Positions 1 to 11,562 of a DNA stretch of 64,000 nt are shown one piece after another (position 1 is the stretch's first letter; each line of letters begins with the position of its first letter). Source of the DNA: Ascoidea asiatica. Taxonomy: Eukaryota > Ascomycota > Saccharomycetes > Ascoideales > Ascoideaceae. The translations under genes and the position numbers were made by a program. Location: NCBI GenBank assembly GCA_001600695.1, contig BCKQ01000012.1:148096-212095 (forward strand), given 5' to 3'. The notes below the pieces were generated by a model. The model made no database searches, was not told where the DNA came from, and was given only the letters and a program-made list of their open reading frames with translations.

Positions 1-1192
1 CTGGAGAAGAAAATTCTAAAATTGGATTTGGTACATTATTGCCAGTGGCTTCCACTAGAATATCATCATAATTATCGAAATTTATACCTGAAGTTTGAAA
101 TTTTGGATCATTTTTTATACCAAATAATTCTATTTCAAGTCTTTCATTTTTTGGACCAGGGATTTGCTTTCCATCAATAAATTTCCCATTATAATAACGA
201 TTATTGTTATTATTCTGATTATTATTGTATTTATTACTATTATTATTATTATAAGAATTACGCTTATTATAATAATTATTATTACCTCTATTACCTCTTA
301 TTCCAGAGCCTCTAAAGTTGTTATTATTATTATTGTAATTGTTACTATTATTATAATTGTTGTTATAATTATTGTTGATATTATTATTATTATTATTACT
401 GAAATTAGTATTAATGTTGCTCGTAGAATTATTAACAGGATTATTCAAACTATTTAGATCAGCAGTATTATTGTTAGTATTATTTGAAATGACGTTAATA
501 TTATTCATACTACCATTAGCATTGGTATTAGTATTGATATTATTATTACTGTTATAAGAATTGAAAGACATTGGACGATTTGATTTAAAATTCATTTGAT
601 TATTTAAATTATTATAATTATAATTATTATAGTTGTTTAAACCATTTGCATGATTGGGATTATTATTACTGATATTCATTTGATTCAAATTATTCATATT
701 TATAGGGTTAATGGGGTTAATATTGTTTGGAATATTTGGATTATTATTATTGATATTCATATTATTCATATTATTCATCAAATTATTAATTGGATTGATA
801 TCATTTAATGATTGATTTTGAATATTATTTGGAATAAAAGTTGAATGAAATTGGGGTTGATGAATATTATTTGGAGGAATTTGTTGTTGTTGTAAAATTT
901 GAGAAGGTAAATTTTGTTGAAATGGAACTTGATTTTGCTCTTGAAATTGATCAATTGAATTTTGATTAGAATTTTGAGTTTCAAGTGTTTTTGATTGAGA
1001 AGTAGAATCAACAGAAGGTTGACTTGAAGATTCAATTGAATCTGAGGCTAAAGAATGAGTTAAAACTGTAGTTTTATCTTCAATATCTGATTGAGACTGT
1101 GATTGAGTATCAGATTCAATCTTTTTAGCAGAAATTGGAACAATTTTATCCAAAGAAGAGGCAGGAAGAGAACTTGCAACTTGAGTAGACAT
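1..1192 (-). CDS. DED1: DEAD-box RNA helicase Ded1-like, N-terminal part (runs off the window)
   Basis: The first 397 codons of a gene read on the minus strand from an ATG at 1190-1192; it continues past position 1. The last visible residues contain the block [16 protein letters not shown], then DNYDDI and PNPILEF. That is the characteristic segment just before the Q motif of the Ded1/Dbp1 (DDX3) family, cytoplasmic helicases that unwind mRNA 5' leaders during translation initiation. The helicase motifs themselves lie outside the window. The N-terminal tail is Ser/Gln-rich at first, then extremely Asn-rich with Met, and ends with a short arginine/glycine patch ([11 protein letters not shown]). 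It is far longer than the tail of S. cerevisiae Ded1, where I recall the same block at roughly residue 120. DBP1 would look the same here, so the paralogue is not settled. Confidence 0.8.
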   Translation of the reverse strand, partial: MSTQVASSLPASSLDKIVPISAKKIESDTQSQSQSDIEDKTTVLTHSLASDSIESSSQPSVDSTSQSKTLETQNSNQNSIDQFQEQNQVPFQQNLPSQILQQQQIPPNNIHQPQFHSTFIPNNIQNQSLNDINPINNLMNNMNNMNINNNNPNIPNNINPINPINMNNLNQMNISNNNPNHANGLNNYNNYNYNNLNNQMNFKSNRPMSFNSYNSNNNINTNTNANGSMNNINVISNNTNNNTADLNSLNNPVNNSTSNINTNFSNNNNNNINNNYNNNYNNSNNYNNNNNNFRGSGIRGNRGNNNYYNKRNSYNNNNSNKYNNNQNNNNNRYYNGKFIDGKQIPGPKNERLEIELFGIKNDPKFQTSGINFDNYDDILVEATGNNVPNPILEFSSP

Positions 1193-2519
1193 TTTTTTTC
1201 TTTTATGAGTTATTCAATTGTGAAGATAATTAAGTTGTTTAAATAATCTGATGCTAAAGAAAAAGTCAAACAATTTTGTTTTTTTCTTGCTACTATGATT
1301 TGATTTAGTATATTAAATCTTTCTTTTTTTTGAATTTCCCTGAGTTTCAATATTTTAAAGATTCAATTTTTTGATCTATTAAATATTATAAAAATCCTTT
1401 AATTGATTAATCTTTTGTTTTTATCGTTTCAGCCAAAGATTTGAATCGAGAATTTAATGAATTAAAATTAGTTGTTGATCATAAATGCATTAAAATTTGA
1501 ATAAAAAAATGAATTTAATGTTAGTCTTTCAGAATATTAATATTGTTGAAAACTGTTAATTCAATTATAAACAATAGCGTTAAACTATGATAAATGTAAA
1601 GACAATGAATCAATTCCAAAATATGTTTAACTAAATACAAATTAGAGATTGCAATAAATAATGAATAATGAACAATTATTTAAAAAATAATAATTAATAA
1701 GTAACAATAAGCAATAATAAAATAATAGACAATAATGATTATAGAATAATAACTACAATAAACAATAAATAGAATTAATTAGGCAATTCTATTGAATAGC
1801 GTTAATATTTTGTTGTTCTCTTGAATAAAAGTTAACTAAAGTGCCACAGTACTGGTACTACTGTACTGCTAATAGTACACTCTGCAGACCTGACGACCTT
1901 CGGGCTCACTCAACTTTACTTAATTTCACTCACTTTTTGAAAGGTTCCAGAGAAATGAAATTTGCGGTAAAATCAGCTGGAGTGTTTGAGTACTGTTTAG
2001 CATAACTTCCGACCAATAACGTGCTTATACTCTCGTATAGATGACGTCCGGTATTAGTGGTTCAAATCACCAGACTGAACTGTGCTTTCACAAACTTTAG
2101 AAGGCCATTTGCCCAACCTCAAATTTGTGGCAAGTGAGAAAAAAATGCTTTTATTGGTTTTCGGGACTGTGCCCGAGTAGAGTACTACATGTGACTGTGC
2201 CACCTTATGCGTTCCCAATAAAAGAGGTTCTCCAGGCTAAGTTCAAAGTTATCCGGATCAAAAGCATATAGCTGTAGATAAAAGCTTGTTTTTCCTGCTT
2301 CCTGATTTAGACCTAAGAAACTTTAGATTCAGTGAATTTTTCACTTTCCTCTCGTAAAAGGTTGCAATAATTTCTAACATTTAAATAGACGAAAAGAGTT
2401 CTAGAAATTTCAGTTAGTTTTTTAGCTTGAAACCAATTTTTTCTTGTTTAAAGTAGCATAAAATACTTGTATATAAATATCTTTTTAGTTTACAGATTTT
2501 TAACCTCATTTACCGGAAA
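1193..2519. promoter_or_regulatory. Divergent DED1/DLD1 promoter region
   Basis: This 1.3-kb spacer has no convincing ORF. The DED1 side (1193-1840) is very AT-rich. The DLD1 side (about 1840-2300) is an island of higher GC. It holds three CCAAT pentamers: 2013-2017 and 2215-2219 on the plus strand, and 2153-2157 as ATTGG. These are the core of the Hap2/3/4/5 site that drives respiratory genes in yeasts. A perfect inverted repeat TCGGG/CCCGA (2161-2165 and 2172-2176, 6-nt spacer) resembles a binuclear zinc-cluster site. Another inverted repeat CAGTAC/GTACTG lies at 1847-1868. A TATATAAA box at 2470-2477 is 43 bp before the DLD1 ATG. Site functions are inferred from motif identity. Confidence 0.55.
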
Positions 2520-4298
2520 ATGCTAAGAAATTCGTTTAGAACCATATCGAATAAAAGAATATTCATCTCAAATTCGTTTATTTATAATCTTAGGGATCTA
2601 AATAAACGCAAACCAAATTATCAAAGTTTGTTAACTTTGAAAAATGCTAGATTTTTTTCAAACAATCAAAATTCAAACTCAAATTCAAATTCAAATTCAA
2701 GCTTAAAAACATCTTTATTCATATCTTTTTCTTCAATTTTAATAACAGGTGTAATTTCAAAATACTATTATGAAAACAAATATAATAATAATTATGTTCG
2801 AAAATTTTTGAATAATTCAATTTTAAACTTGAAAGATCTACAATCTCCAGAATATTGTTCAGATGAAAATTTTGAATTAGCTAAAAAGGAAATTTTAGAA
2901 ATTTTAAATAATGATCCAAATAATTATTCGATTAATGAAAATGAAATTTTAAATCATTCAGATAATCTTTTTAACTCTCATCATCCAGATTTAGTTAGAA
3001 ATCAAATCCCAAAATTGATTTTATATCCAAATTCTGCTGAAGAAATTTCAAAAATTTTAAAAATTGCAAATGCATATAAAATTCCAGTTGTACCTTTCTC
3101 TGGAGGGACTTCAATTGAAGGTCACTTTATTAATACAAGAAATGGTATAGCTTTAGATATAAATAAATTGAATAAAATTATCAAATTAAACGAAAAAGAT
3201 TTTGATATTGTATTACAACCCGGTATTGGATGGCAAGAATTAGATGAATATTTGAAACCATATAATTTAATGTTTGGTCCAGATCCAGGTGCTGGAGCTG
3301 AGATTGGTGGAATGATCGGTACTTCTTGTTCTGGTACTAATGCTTATAAATATGGTACAATGAAAGAAAATGTGTTAAATTTAACTGTAGTTTTACCTGA
3401 CGGAACAATAATCAAAACTAAACAAAGACCAAAAAAAACCTCCGCAGGTTATAATTTAACTAGTTTATTTATTGGAAGTGAAGGTACTTTAGGCATTGTA
3501 ACAGAAGCTACTTTGAAATTAAATAATAGACCAAAAGAAGAAACTGTTGGAATTGTAACTTTCAATGACTTAAATGATGCTACCAATACTGTCACAAAAA
3601 TCTTACAAAATGACTTAAAATTAAATGCAATGGAATTATTGGATGATGAAATGATGAAATGTTTAAATTTTAGTGGTTTATGCACAAAGAAATGGATTGA
3701 AAAACCAACCATTTTATTTAAAATTCCTGATCCAATTAATTCTAATATAAAACTTATCTCGAAAATTGCTAAAGAAAATAATTCAATAAAATTTGAATTT
3801 GCTAAAACAGAAGATGAAAAATTAGAGTTATGGTCTGCAAGAAAACATATCTTTTGGTCAACTATTGAATATGGGAGAAAAATTTTAAACAATGAAAAAG
3901 CCGAAGTTTGGACTACTGATGTTGCGGTACCTGTAACAAATTTAGCTACATTAATATCAGAAACTCAACAAAGTTTTAAAAAATATCAAGATAAAGTTTA
4001 TTCAACAATAGTTGGTCATGTTGGTGATGGAAATTTCCATTGTGTTTTTTTATTTAATAAGGAGGATTCAATATTAGCAAAAGAATTAATTGATACTATG
4101 ACCAAAAGAGCAATTGAATTAGAAGGTACATGTACTGGTGAACATGGTATTGGCTTTGGTAAAAGAACTTTTCTAGTTCAAGAATTGGGTGAAGATGCAA
4201 TTTCTTTGATGCGGAAGATAAAATTAGCTATAGACCCAAATAGAATTATGAATCCTGATAAAATCTTCAAAATTGATCCCAACGACATTGATCATTAA
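2520..4298 (+). CDS. DLD1: D-lactate dehydrogenase (cytochrome), mitochondrial
   Basis: A 592-residue flavoprotein that oxidises D-lactate to pyruvate and passes electrons to cytochrome c; length matches S. cerevisiae Dld1 (about 587). The first ~60 residues are basic and Ser/Asn-rich without acidic clusters, like a mitochondrial presequence. A hydrophobic segment follows at about 66-82 (LFISFSSILITGVIS), as in Dld1, whose sorting signal leads it to the inner membrane facing the intermembrane space. The FAD-binding type 4 domain covers roughly 155-340, with PVVPFSGGTSIEGH near residue 195 and the glycine-rich GAGAEIGGMIGTSCSGTN. The C-terminal FAD-oxidase domain has GHVGDGNFH near 498 and CTGEHGIGFGKR near 537. 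It shares methylglyoxal detoxification with GLO1 elsewhere in the window, since D-lactate is that pathway's product. The upstream CCAAT boxes fit respiratory control. A Dld2/Dld3-type enzyme is less likely given the presequence and membrane segment. Confidence 0.92.
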   Translation: MLRNSFRTISNKRIFISNSFIYNLRDLNKRKPNYQSLLTLKNARFFSNNQNSNSNSNSNSSLKTSLFISFSSILITGVISKYYYENKYNNNYVRKFLNNSILNLKDLQSPEYCSDENFELAKKEILEILNNDPNNYSINENEILNHSDNLFNSHHPDLVRNQIPKLILYPNSAEEISKILKIANAYKIPVVPFSGGTSIEGHFINTRNGIALDINKLNKIIKLNEKDFDIVLQPGIGWQELDEYLKPYNLMFGPDPGAGAEIGGMIGTSCSGTNAYKYGTMKENVLNLTVVLPDGTIIKTKQRPKKTSAGYNLTSLFIGSEGTLGIVTEATLKLNNRPKEETVGIVTFNDLNDATNTVTKILQNDLKLNAMELLDDEMMKCLNFSGLCTKKWIEKPTILFKIPDPINSNIKLISKIAKENNSIKFEFAKTEDEKLELWSARKHIFWSTIEYGRKILNNEKAEVWTTDVAVPVTNLATLISETQQSFKKYQDKVYSTIVGHVGDGNFHCVFLFNKEDSILAKELIDTMTKRAIELEGTCTGEHGIGFGKRTFLVQELGEDAISLMRKIKLAIDPNRIMNPDKIFKIDPNDIDH

Positions 4299-4934
4299 CA
4301 GCAATATATTATTACTCAATATTTTTATTATAGATTTATATTAATACTGCATATATATTCATTTTTTTTACAAAAGATTTTAGAACTAGGATAAGTATCT
4401 CTTTAATTTAAGGATCTATTCCTAGGTGTTAAGTGGATAATACAAATTTTTTAACGTTTTACCAATCTGAAAAAAAAGGGTATTTAGTTTAACATTTGAA
4501 TATCATTATAAATATACATTACTTCCTACGGTATAACAAGTGGTGTATAGACGACAAATACTCGTAAAAAGAATGGCACATATCCTTAAATTAAAGGGAC
4601 AAATATAAAACTAGGATTTTTCTGATTTTGTTTAAACCAAAATAAAATTTTCTAAAATTGTATAGAAAAACTTTATTTATATATGAAACGAAAAATGCAA
4701 GAAGAAAATAAAAACATATAAAACTACTAGATAAAACAAAATATTTCTAAATAAAAATTCAAACAAAAACAATAGAAAAAACACTTAACAATAAACACAA
4801 ATCGAAGATCTAAATTTCTTCCTTCTTAATTACAAATTTTTTTTCCCCTTAATCCAAAATTAGTTTCCTTGAAAAAATCAAAAAAATTAAATAAAAACCA
4901 AATTTGAAATTTTATATAAAATATATTTAGATGA
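4299..4934. other. Convergent intergenic spacer DLD1/CHS3
   Basis: A 636-bp AT-rich spacer between the 3' ends of DLD1 and CHS3. No ORF, RNA gene or repeat stands out. A-rich and T-rich runs near both stop codons are the only plausible 3'-end signals. Confidence 0.6.
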
Positions 4935-7900
4935 TTAAAAATCATTACCTGGTATAAGTAAACTATCATCATTTTCGAGTAAATTTTTGGTCTCGGTCAT
5001 ATTTGGATCCCAAGTGGCATCTGGCATTGCCAAATTAGCTCTTCTTCTTTCTCTCTCAAATTCTCTCCAACGTTTCATAACAATATGGGTGGCATCAAAT
5101 TCATCATTCTCTCCTGCACCATGTCCTTCAGTTTTGACTTCACCAGTGACTTTCCTTGTGTCACCCCAACTGAAATCATCAAATTTCCAGTAGGCATAAG
5201 TTGGCAATACAAAATTCCATATAGGCAAAGCACATAAATATATTATCATCCAAAGAAGATATGTAACTTTGGAGACAGTCACAACAATTAGGACTGCTGG
5301 AAGACCTAAAATAAGTCCCAATAAAACTAATGACATAATTGGAGTTGGCTTTGAAACACAAGCATAAATAATAACGTAAAATGTAAAAACAATAGCAGCA
5401 GGTAATGTCAATGTACCAACTAAATTAATACCAATAACAAATTGCATTGAAAAACAAAATGTACCACATAAATCTTTAACTAAAACCAATTCCATTAAAT
5501 TATGAACAGTTGAATTAATCCAACGACGACGTTGTGATAGTAAAACTTTAAATTTATCCGGAACAACAGTTTTACAAGCAGCTTTAGGAACAAAAATCTG
5601 TTTTCTCTTCGGAAAGGTTCTTAACATTAAAGTTGATAAATATCTATCTTCACCCAATAAAAGTAAGTTTTTTCTATGAAGAGAAGAAATATCATTATCT
5701 GAGTATCTTTCAACTATATCTGGATTCGCTAAAATAGGTACCCAATATCCATTTGGCCCTTTTGGAGCTTTAATACGGTACATACAAAAACATCCTGGTA
5801 AACATGTAACACTTCCGAAAACTGATTCAAAAGCTTTAGATTGATGATGAGATATATAGTATTCAAAAACTTGAATTGACGTTGTAAATGAATCACCTTT
5901 ATTGGATATCTTTGTTTCACCACATAGTCCCATAACTTCAGGATCTTTGACCATTGAACCAACCATATGCGTTAATGAATCTGGATAAACTTTCGTATCA
6001 GCATCAACCATGAGAACAATTTCATACATATCAGCCATTAATCCTGTAACTCTATAAATACTAAGCAATATCTCGAATTCTAATTCAGTCATTCTTTCAT
6101 CAAATGTGATTTTTTGTAAGAAAGACATGAGAATGATTTGAGAGTCTCTTTTACCTCTATTACCAGGTTTGGCTGCTCCAGATTCAGCTTCTGTACCACA
6201 TTTAACAATACAGACAACTGGAACTTTTTGCTGTTTTTCTTCTGGTATAGTATCATTATCATATTTATAGAAACCTGCATAAACTTTGGCCATATTATGT
6301 CTTTTTGAGCCTTGGGCTACAGCAACATAAGAGAATGGTTGAACTTCATCAGGATCAATAATGAAATCCTCCATCATACTAAGAGCCATATCTGGCGTAG
6401 TTAGGTCATTACCTGAACCTTTAATTATACCATCACAGAGAATTAATATTAATTTATGGGAGTTTGGATAATCAGTAGTCATCAAAGAGTCTAAAGTGGT
6501 TCTCATACCTTCTAAATCTTCAGAATAACAAGTAACAAGACATATTGTATGAGCAACAGGGTAGCCAAATGGAGATTGATTTTCAATTATAGGTTGGGCA
6601 ACGATGTCAGCAACAATCAAATCTGGAGAAATGGTTGTCACAAATTCATCATCCCCAAAAGTTTGAGTATCAAATGGATTTAGTAAAGATTGAGAATGGG
6701 ATAATCTATGACTGGTATATATCGATCCACCTGGAATACCACTCATTAGAAGCGATCTTTTTGACCCATTATCATTTATCATCATCTTGGAATTACCCGC
6801 AAGTCTCTTTTTTTTATTAGCTTCTTGAATTGACATCGTTGTCATTGGATTTTCTGATAAGGAATTATCTAACCCTGCCAATAAATCTGCAGAACTAAAG
6901 TTACCTAATGATGACAATCTTGAATGTCTTTTGGAAGGATTAAAGAGAGATAATTTCGAAGTAGATCTTCTATGAGAATGGAAATTTGCTCTTAGCTTAG
7001 GCTCTACGGTTTTAATTGGACCCTGACGATTTGCAGTCTCTGACCAATCCTCAATTGCTTCAGCTCTTTCATTCATTGCTTTTCTAGTATCAATAGTTGC
7101 ACCTTGTTTAGGAGCAACAAACCATTTAAAATAACAAGCAATAAAAAACTGAGATACAACAACAGCTAGAATAAATAATAAGGAAGCATATAAGACAACA
7201 TCTGAAGCAATACAGCCCACAGTTTTAGAGTCAATTATACCAACTTTAGTGATTTCGTTCAAACACTTACCTATTCTTCTTTCATTTGGACTAGCCAACG
7301 AAAGTGAAATATCTTGTCCTTGTAAGCTTGTATCACCCATAAGAATATCAAAATAAGCAGGATAGTCTAATTCATCATCTATTAACCAATTTAAAAGGTC
7401 TAAGTCCAAAACATTTCCATTATATACAACCAAGTTTCTTGAGGAGTTTTTGATATCATCCCAAGTGAAATAAACATTGCCAGTAGTCTTTAAACTATAA
7501 TAAGCTTCTCTAGCAGACTCACTTGTATGACATGCCCAACCATTATAATATTCAGAGGAAGTTTTGTTGACCGTTGTTGTACCATTTGGACTAAATAATT
7601 TACATGGGAAATACCAACCTAATTCGCCAGTAGTTATATTATTAGGTATTGAAATAGAATCATTTTTAGCAGTTATTAACGATTTACAATGTCCATTAAC
7701 ATTTTGAAACAAAAAAGAACCATCCATACCTGCTGCATTAATTGGAGGATATAAAATATTTGTACCAGCAGTTATACCTCTTGCAACTGGATGAGTAGAT
7801 CTTGTTAAATCATATGCTTTACCATGAATGATAAAATAACCAGAGGTAATACCAGAGTTCCTTATACTTATGGGAGAGTCCCCGCATACAGTTTTGGTAA

Positions 7901-9011
7901 AACCAAAAGTTAAATAGGCAACTATTCCACCACAATAAAAAATTAAAGAAATTAATCCAATTTTTTCCCTCCAGGCAAATTGCCTTTCTTTTTCAGGCAT
8001 TTTGCCAATGGTTTTTAGAAGAAAAGGGGGTGCCCAAAATGAAACAACATAACAATAAAGTTGCCAAAAAGCTAAAAAAGTAGTTTTCTTTTTTGTTTCA
8101 GTTTTGATTTTTTTAGTTTCATAAATTACATGTTTTGGTCTAGCATACATTGAATTTCTTTTCTTCAATTTTGTAATCTCACTATTATTATTATTGTTAT
8201 TTTTTGACTTACCATCTCTCTCATCGTTTAAACCATAAATTTCTTTACCACCTTTCAAATCAGAGTTTTCATTTGAATCATCCAAATCAGGTATATATTT
8301 ATTATTTTCAGTATTTGAATTTAAGATACCAGCTCTATTTGAGTTTGAACTAGTAGAAGTATCAATATTTGTTGTAGTTATATAAGTAACATTTGGATTT
8401 GGAGTATTAGTAGCACTTGTATTAAATCCTTGAGAGCTAGTGATTGAATTAAATTTATTATGATCAGTTATTGTATTATTTATGGTATTGTTTATTGTGT
8501 CATTATCAAAGCTTAAATCTTGTAAGGGATATGAATTATTATTAGTATCATTGATATTATTATCATGATTATCATTGATATGACTAGTTTGACTGATTGA
8601 ATTTTTTGGATCTTCTACTATAGAATTGAAAGAAGCTGATTCTTGATTCTCGGGGATTGATTCATGAGTAATTGCAGAATTTCGAGATTTCTTTGAATTT
8701 GATCTATCTAAGAAACTCAGATGATTAAGAATACTATTATTGTTTTGATTATCATCTGAATAATTTGAAGTAAATGGAATCAAACCAGTTGATGACGGAT
8801 TTACAGAAATATGATCACTTTCATTATTTACAACCTGATTATAGTAAAAATTTGGATGGTTTGGATCATCTAATCTTGATCTTTCTGGTTTAATCAATGA
8901 TCTCCTTCTACCAATTGTACCTCCACTTTTTATTGAAATTCCTGATTCCGGATCAAATTCTGAATAACTGGATTGATTTGATTTTCTTTTAAGTGAATTT
9001 GATCTATTCAT
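4935..9011 (-). CDS. CHS3: Chitin synthase, Chs3 type (class IV)
   Basis: A 1358-residue membrane glycosyltransferase that polymerises UDP-GlcNAc into cell-wall chitin (in yeast, the bud-neck ring and lateral wall). S. cerevisiae Chs3 has about 1165 residues; the excess here is a Ser/Asn-rich N-terminal tail of about 300 residues. Membrane segments follow near 310-370, then an extracytoplasmic stretch containing a cytochrome-b5-like region (HGKAYDLT), another membrane segment near 610, and a cytosolic catalytic domain. Catalytic signatures are [13 protein letters not shown] near residue 1000, [15 protein letters not shown] and QRRRW near 1159, the processivity motif of chitin synthases. A cluster of hydrophobic helices forms the C-terminal channel. 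The tail ends in a short acidic segment. The ATG at 9009-9011 is the first in frame. Family knowledge predicts trafficking control by Chs4-Chs7, none of which is in the window. Confidence 0.95.
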   Translation of the reverse strand: MNRSNSLKRKSNQSSYSEFDPESGISIKSGGTIGRRRSLIKPERSRLDDPNHPNFYYNQVVNNESDHISVNPSSTGLIPFTSNYSDDNQNNNSILNHLSFLDRSNSKKSRNSAITHESIPENQESASFNSIVEDPKNSISQTSHINDNHDNNINDTNNNSYPLQDLSFDNDTINNTINNTITDHNKFNSITSSQGFNTSATNTPNPNVTYITTTNIDTSTSSNSNRAGILNSNTENNKYIPDLDDSNENSDLKGGKEIYGLNDERDGKSKNNNNNNSEITKLKKRNSMYARPKHVIYETKKIKTETKKKTTFLAFWQLYCYVVSFWAPPFLLKTIGKMPEKERQFAWREKIGLISLIFYCGGIVAYLTFGFTKTVCGDSPISIRNSGITSGYFIIHGKAYDLTRSTHPVARGITAGTNILYPPINAAGMDGSFLFQNVNGHCKSLITAKNDSISIPNNITTGELGWYFPCKLFSPNGTTTVNKTSSEYYNGWACHTSESAREAYYSLKTTGNVYFTWDDIKNSSRNLVVYNGNVLDLDLLNWLIDDELDYPAYFDILMGDTSLQGQDISLSLASPNERRIGKCLNEITKVGIIDSKTVGCIASDVVLYASLLFILAVVVSQFFIACYFKWFVAPKQGATIDTRKAMNERAEAIEDWSETANRQGPIKTVEPKLRANFHSHRRSTSKLSLFNPSKRHSRLSSLGNFSSADLLAGLDNSLSENPMTTMSIQEANKKKRLAGNSKMMINDNGSKRSLLMSGIPGGSIYTSHRLSHSQSLLNPFDTQTFGDDEFVTTISPDLIVADIVAQPIIENQSPFGYPVAHTICLVTCYSEDLEGMRTTLDSLMTTDYPNSHKLILILCDGIIKGSGNDLTTPDMALSMMEDFIIDPDEVQPFSYVAVAQGSKRHNMAKVYAGFYKYDNDTIPEEKQQKVPVVCIVKCGTEAESGAAKPGNRGKRDSQIILMSFLQKITFDERMTELEFEILLSIYRVTGLMADMYEIVLMVDADTKVYPDSLTHMVGSMVKDPEVMGLCGETKISNKGDSFTTSIQVFEYYISHHQSKAFESVFGSVTCLPGCFCMYRIKAPKGPNGYWVPILANPDIVERYSDNDISSLHRKNLLLLGEDRYLSTLMLRTFPKRKQIFVPKAACKTVVPDKFKVLLSQRRRWINSTVHNLMELVLVKDLCGTFCFSMQFVIGINLVGTLTLPAAIVFTFYVIIYACVSKPTPIMSLVLLGLILGLPAVLIVVTVSKVTYLLWMIIYLCALPIWNFVLPTYAYWKFDDFSWGDTRKVTGEVKTEGHGAGENDEFDATHIVMKRWREFERERRRANLAMPDATWDPNMTETKNLLENDDSLLIPGNDF

Positions 9012-10257
9012 TTTTTAACTGATGAAAAAAATTGAATCACTTTTTTTAGTAAAATTTTGAAGTTGAATTTTTATATAAAAACAAATTTAGTTAAGTTCGA
9101 TAGTTGCGTTGTCTAATTTGAAAGTACATAAAGTGACTATAAAAATTTAATAAAAGTGCTTTAACAATACCAACAGTTAAATCACTAATATATGTTTGAT
9201 AATATTTTAATTTTAAAATTAAAGAAATTAATACTAGCCTTTCTAATATAAAATATTTTTATTGATAAAGTTATAATGTTCACCTATTGAAATCAGTAAT
9301 TATTGAGTATATTGAAAATATATTATATGTATTAGACCAAACTAAAAATAAACTATAATATTTCTTTTAGTTAAAGCGAAAGTGAAATATGAAATGAAAT
9401 TTGACATAAAACTATGATAAACCAGTAGTACTGCTACTAGGGTTTTATTCTAGATATTGAAGATATCCAAAAAATTTCTTTCTGCTGCAAACAGGCAGAA
9501 TTAAGTGAGATGAAGTGAAATACTGAATATAAAAAAGGATGAAAATTCAAGTAGTTGGTGAATTTATGAAATACAAAGAGTAATTCCAGAATCAATTTTA
9601 AGGTAAATATGATAATATTAACGTGTTTTAATTCTTGATGAGAAGCAGAAGCAGAAGATTACGCTGAAATTTTGAATGATACTAAATCTAATAATGAGAT
9701 TGAAATGTTAACCAGAATATAGTACAGTGATAGAAGCGATTGAAATTTAAAGATTTGAAAGAGTTCGAAAAGTTAAGTTAATATTTGTATATTATGATAG
9801 AAAAATAAGATATTAGCACTTGGGCCAAATAATCAAATCAATGTAGGAATTATAATTAATCTTTGAGGAATAGAAACTTATATTAAAAAAAAATTAATTT
9901 AAATTGATGACTTTTGATATTCATATATTTTTAATATGATTAACATTTTAAATCCTATTTATTAACATCCATTTTGGGTTTTGTTTAATTTATAAGTCTG
10001 TGGCGATAGCTTATTGGAACCAGTGTGCTGGCTTTATTATGTATGTTATTACCTAATACCACCCTAAGGTGACAAGAGGGTTAAAAGTGGAACCCGAGTG
10101 ATTTGTTGAGAAACCATGTGACTGTTTGATCAGTAACATGTAAGGATTGCATAATATCTGTAATGTGGACTTTAGTGTCGTTAGCCTTTGTTCTTGATCA
10201 TAAACTGGTTTTGCTAAAGCTTCTTTTAAACTACTCCTGTCAGCTTAAAAAACCGTA
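9012..10257. other. CHS3 upstream region and start of gene desert
   Basis: No supported gene. The first ~400 bp upstream of CHS3 is AT-rich. A small palindrome AGTAG/CTACT (9424-9428 and 9434-9438) sits about 420 bp before the CHS3 ATG. Between about 9980 and 10230 base composition becomes more balanced, but every frame is closed by stops. This may be older transposon debris, though I recognise no domain. Confidence 0.5.
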
Positions 10258-10766
10258 ATGTTGAGAAGTAAACTTACTATTTAAATCTTGACGATATGAG
10301 ACTTAATAACTGATCCTACAGCCACTCAATATTTCTGAAAACAGTATGCAGAAGATACATTTCTACAGTTCATATCTAATATAATTAAAAGTCCTATATA
10401 CAAATAAATCAGTATAAACAAAAAGTTAAAAAAATAGAATAAATAAAAAAGCTTAAAACAAAAAAACAAAGCTGACAACATTATGCAATAAAAATAAAAG
10501 CGGCCTAAATTTAAAAAAAAAATTAATAAAGTAAAATATTTTCAATTGACATATAAACTAAAATACTACTATTTAACAAATTAACCAAAACTTCAGCATT
10601 TAAAATAACTACAAATCACCAATAAATCAAATGACTCAGAGTATCTAAATCAAAAAAGAAACTACTACATTTTTGAAAATGATAAGAACAACAAAAAACA
10701 GAAACGAAATTTAATTAAACATTAAAATGCTAAAATCAATAACTCAAATTTGTTGATGCTGTACAT
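10258..10766 (-). repeat. Direct repeat copy A (candidate 3' LTR of the gypsy-type relic)
   Basis: This AT-rich segment aligns by eye, in the same orientation, with 18779-19274. Shared blocks include AATAAAGTAAAATAT, CCAATAAATCAAATGACT, ATTAAAATGCTA and AAATTTGTTGA, in the same order and spacing. Similarity is roughly three quarters, with small indels. On the minus strand it would begin with TG and end with CA, as LTRs do, but both ends are approximate and no target duplication could be verified. Confidence 0.5.
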
Positions 10767-11076
10767 TTATGTATCGCGGTTTTCCGGCGCTTAACCATTA
10801 TGTTGTAAGGTGTAACTCACCTTAAAATAACAAGTTAGGTATTTCTAAACTATTTTTGTCAAACTTTTTATCAAAATGTTTTAACATATTCATTTTTAAA
10901 ATACTTCTATGAGGTAGCATGGAAACTATCTAATAGGACTTTTTGTTTACCTTTTACTTTTTAAATTATTTCTACATTAAATATTTTTAAATTAAATTAA
11001 TTTTTTTTTTCTTTTAGTTTTTTATCAGAATGTTTTTACTCTTTTACAAATTATCCACTCCTAACTGTGGTATTCA

Positions 11077-11360
11077 TTGGTATCGCATACTTTAAGCTTG
11101 GTATCAAATACTTTAATTTGAGTTTGAAACTGTTTTTATATGAATATAAGAAAGTTATTATAGGTATCAAATACTTAAAGCTTGGTATCAAATACTTTAA
11201 TTTTAGTATCAAACTATTTTTTTATGAATATAAGAAAGTTAACTCTGGTATCAAAATCTATAACATTGGTATTAAACACTTTAACATTGGTATCGATTTG
11301 TCATTATATATGTATCATTTATTTTTATTTGGTATCAGAAACTTAATATTAGTATCAAAA
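11077..11360. repeat. GGTATC-type iteron cluster with an ~82-bp tandem duplication
   Basis: About ten copies of the word [G/A]GTATC(A) occur here, for instance GGTATCAAATACTTTAA. They lie in a partly duplicated unit of about 82 bp: one copy runs from about 11088 and the next from about 11170, both ending in a tATGAATATAAGAAAGTTA-like block. The repeat makes an apparent 135-codon ORF with a repetitive hydrophobic peptide; I regard that ORF as a by-product. Iterons of this kind can be protein-binding sites (replication, enhancer), but nothing here shows which. Confidence 0.6.
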
Positions 11361-11562
11361 ACTATCATATTACATTGTCCCCTAAATATATTCTCAATTT
11401 GGTGCGGTCATATTTTTCCTCTATTTAAGCAACAATATTTCTTTTTCTTCTTTTCGAACATAATTTATTTTTAAAATCAAATCAATTTACAATATGACTT
11501 CATTATCTACATTAATCTCAGAAACAATTAGCAAATTCAACTAAAAGGTTAAAATATATAAG

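Noticed and set aside
164-557. Plus-strand Ile/Leu-rich ORFs opposite DED1
   Set aside because: Shadow translation of the Asn-codon repeats on the other strand.
2040-2080. Possible tRNA signalled by GGTTCAAATCACC near 2057
   Set aside because: The five flanking bases on each side of the TTCAAAT loop do not pair as a T stem, and no A box or acceptor stem is found upstream.
11067-11474. 135-codon plus-strand ORF with repeated GIKYF peptides
   Set aside because: It is the translation of the 82-bp tandem repeat and iterons. Composition is random Ile/Lys/Phe and no domain is seen.
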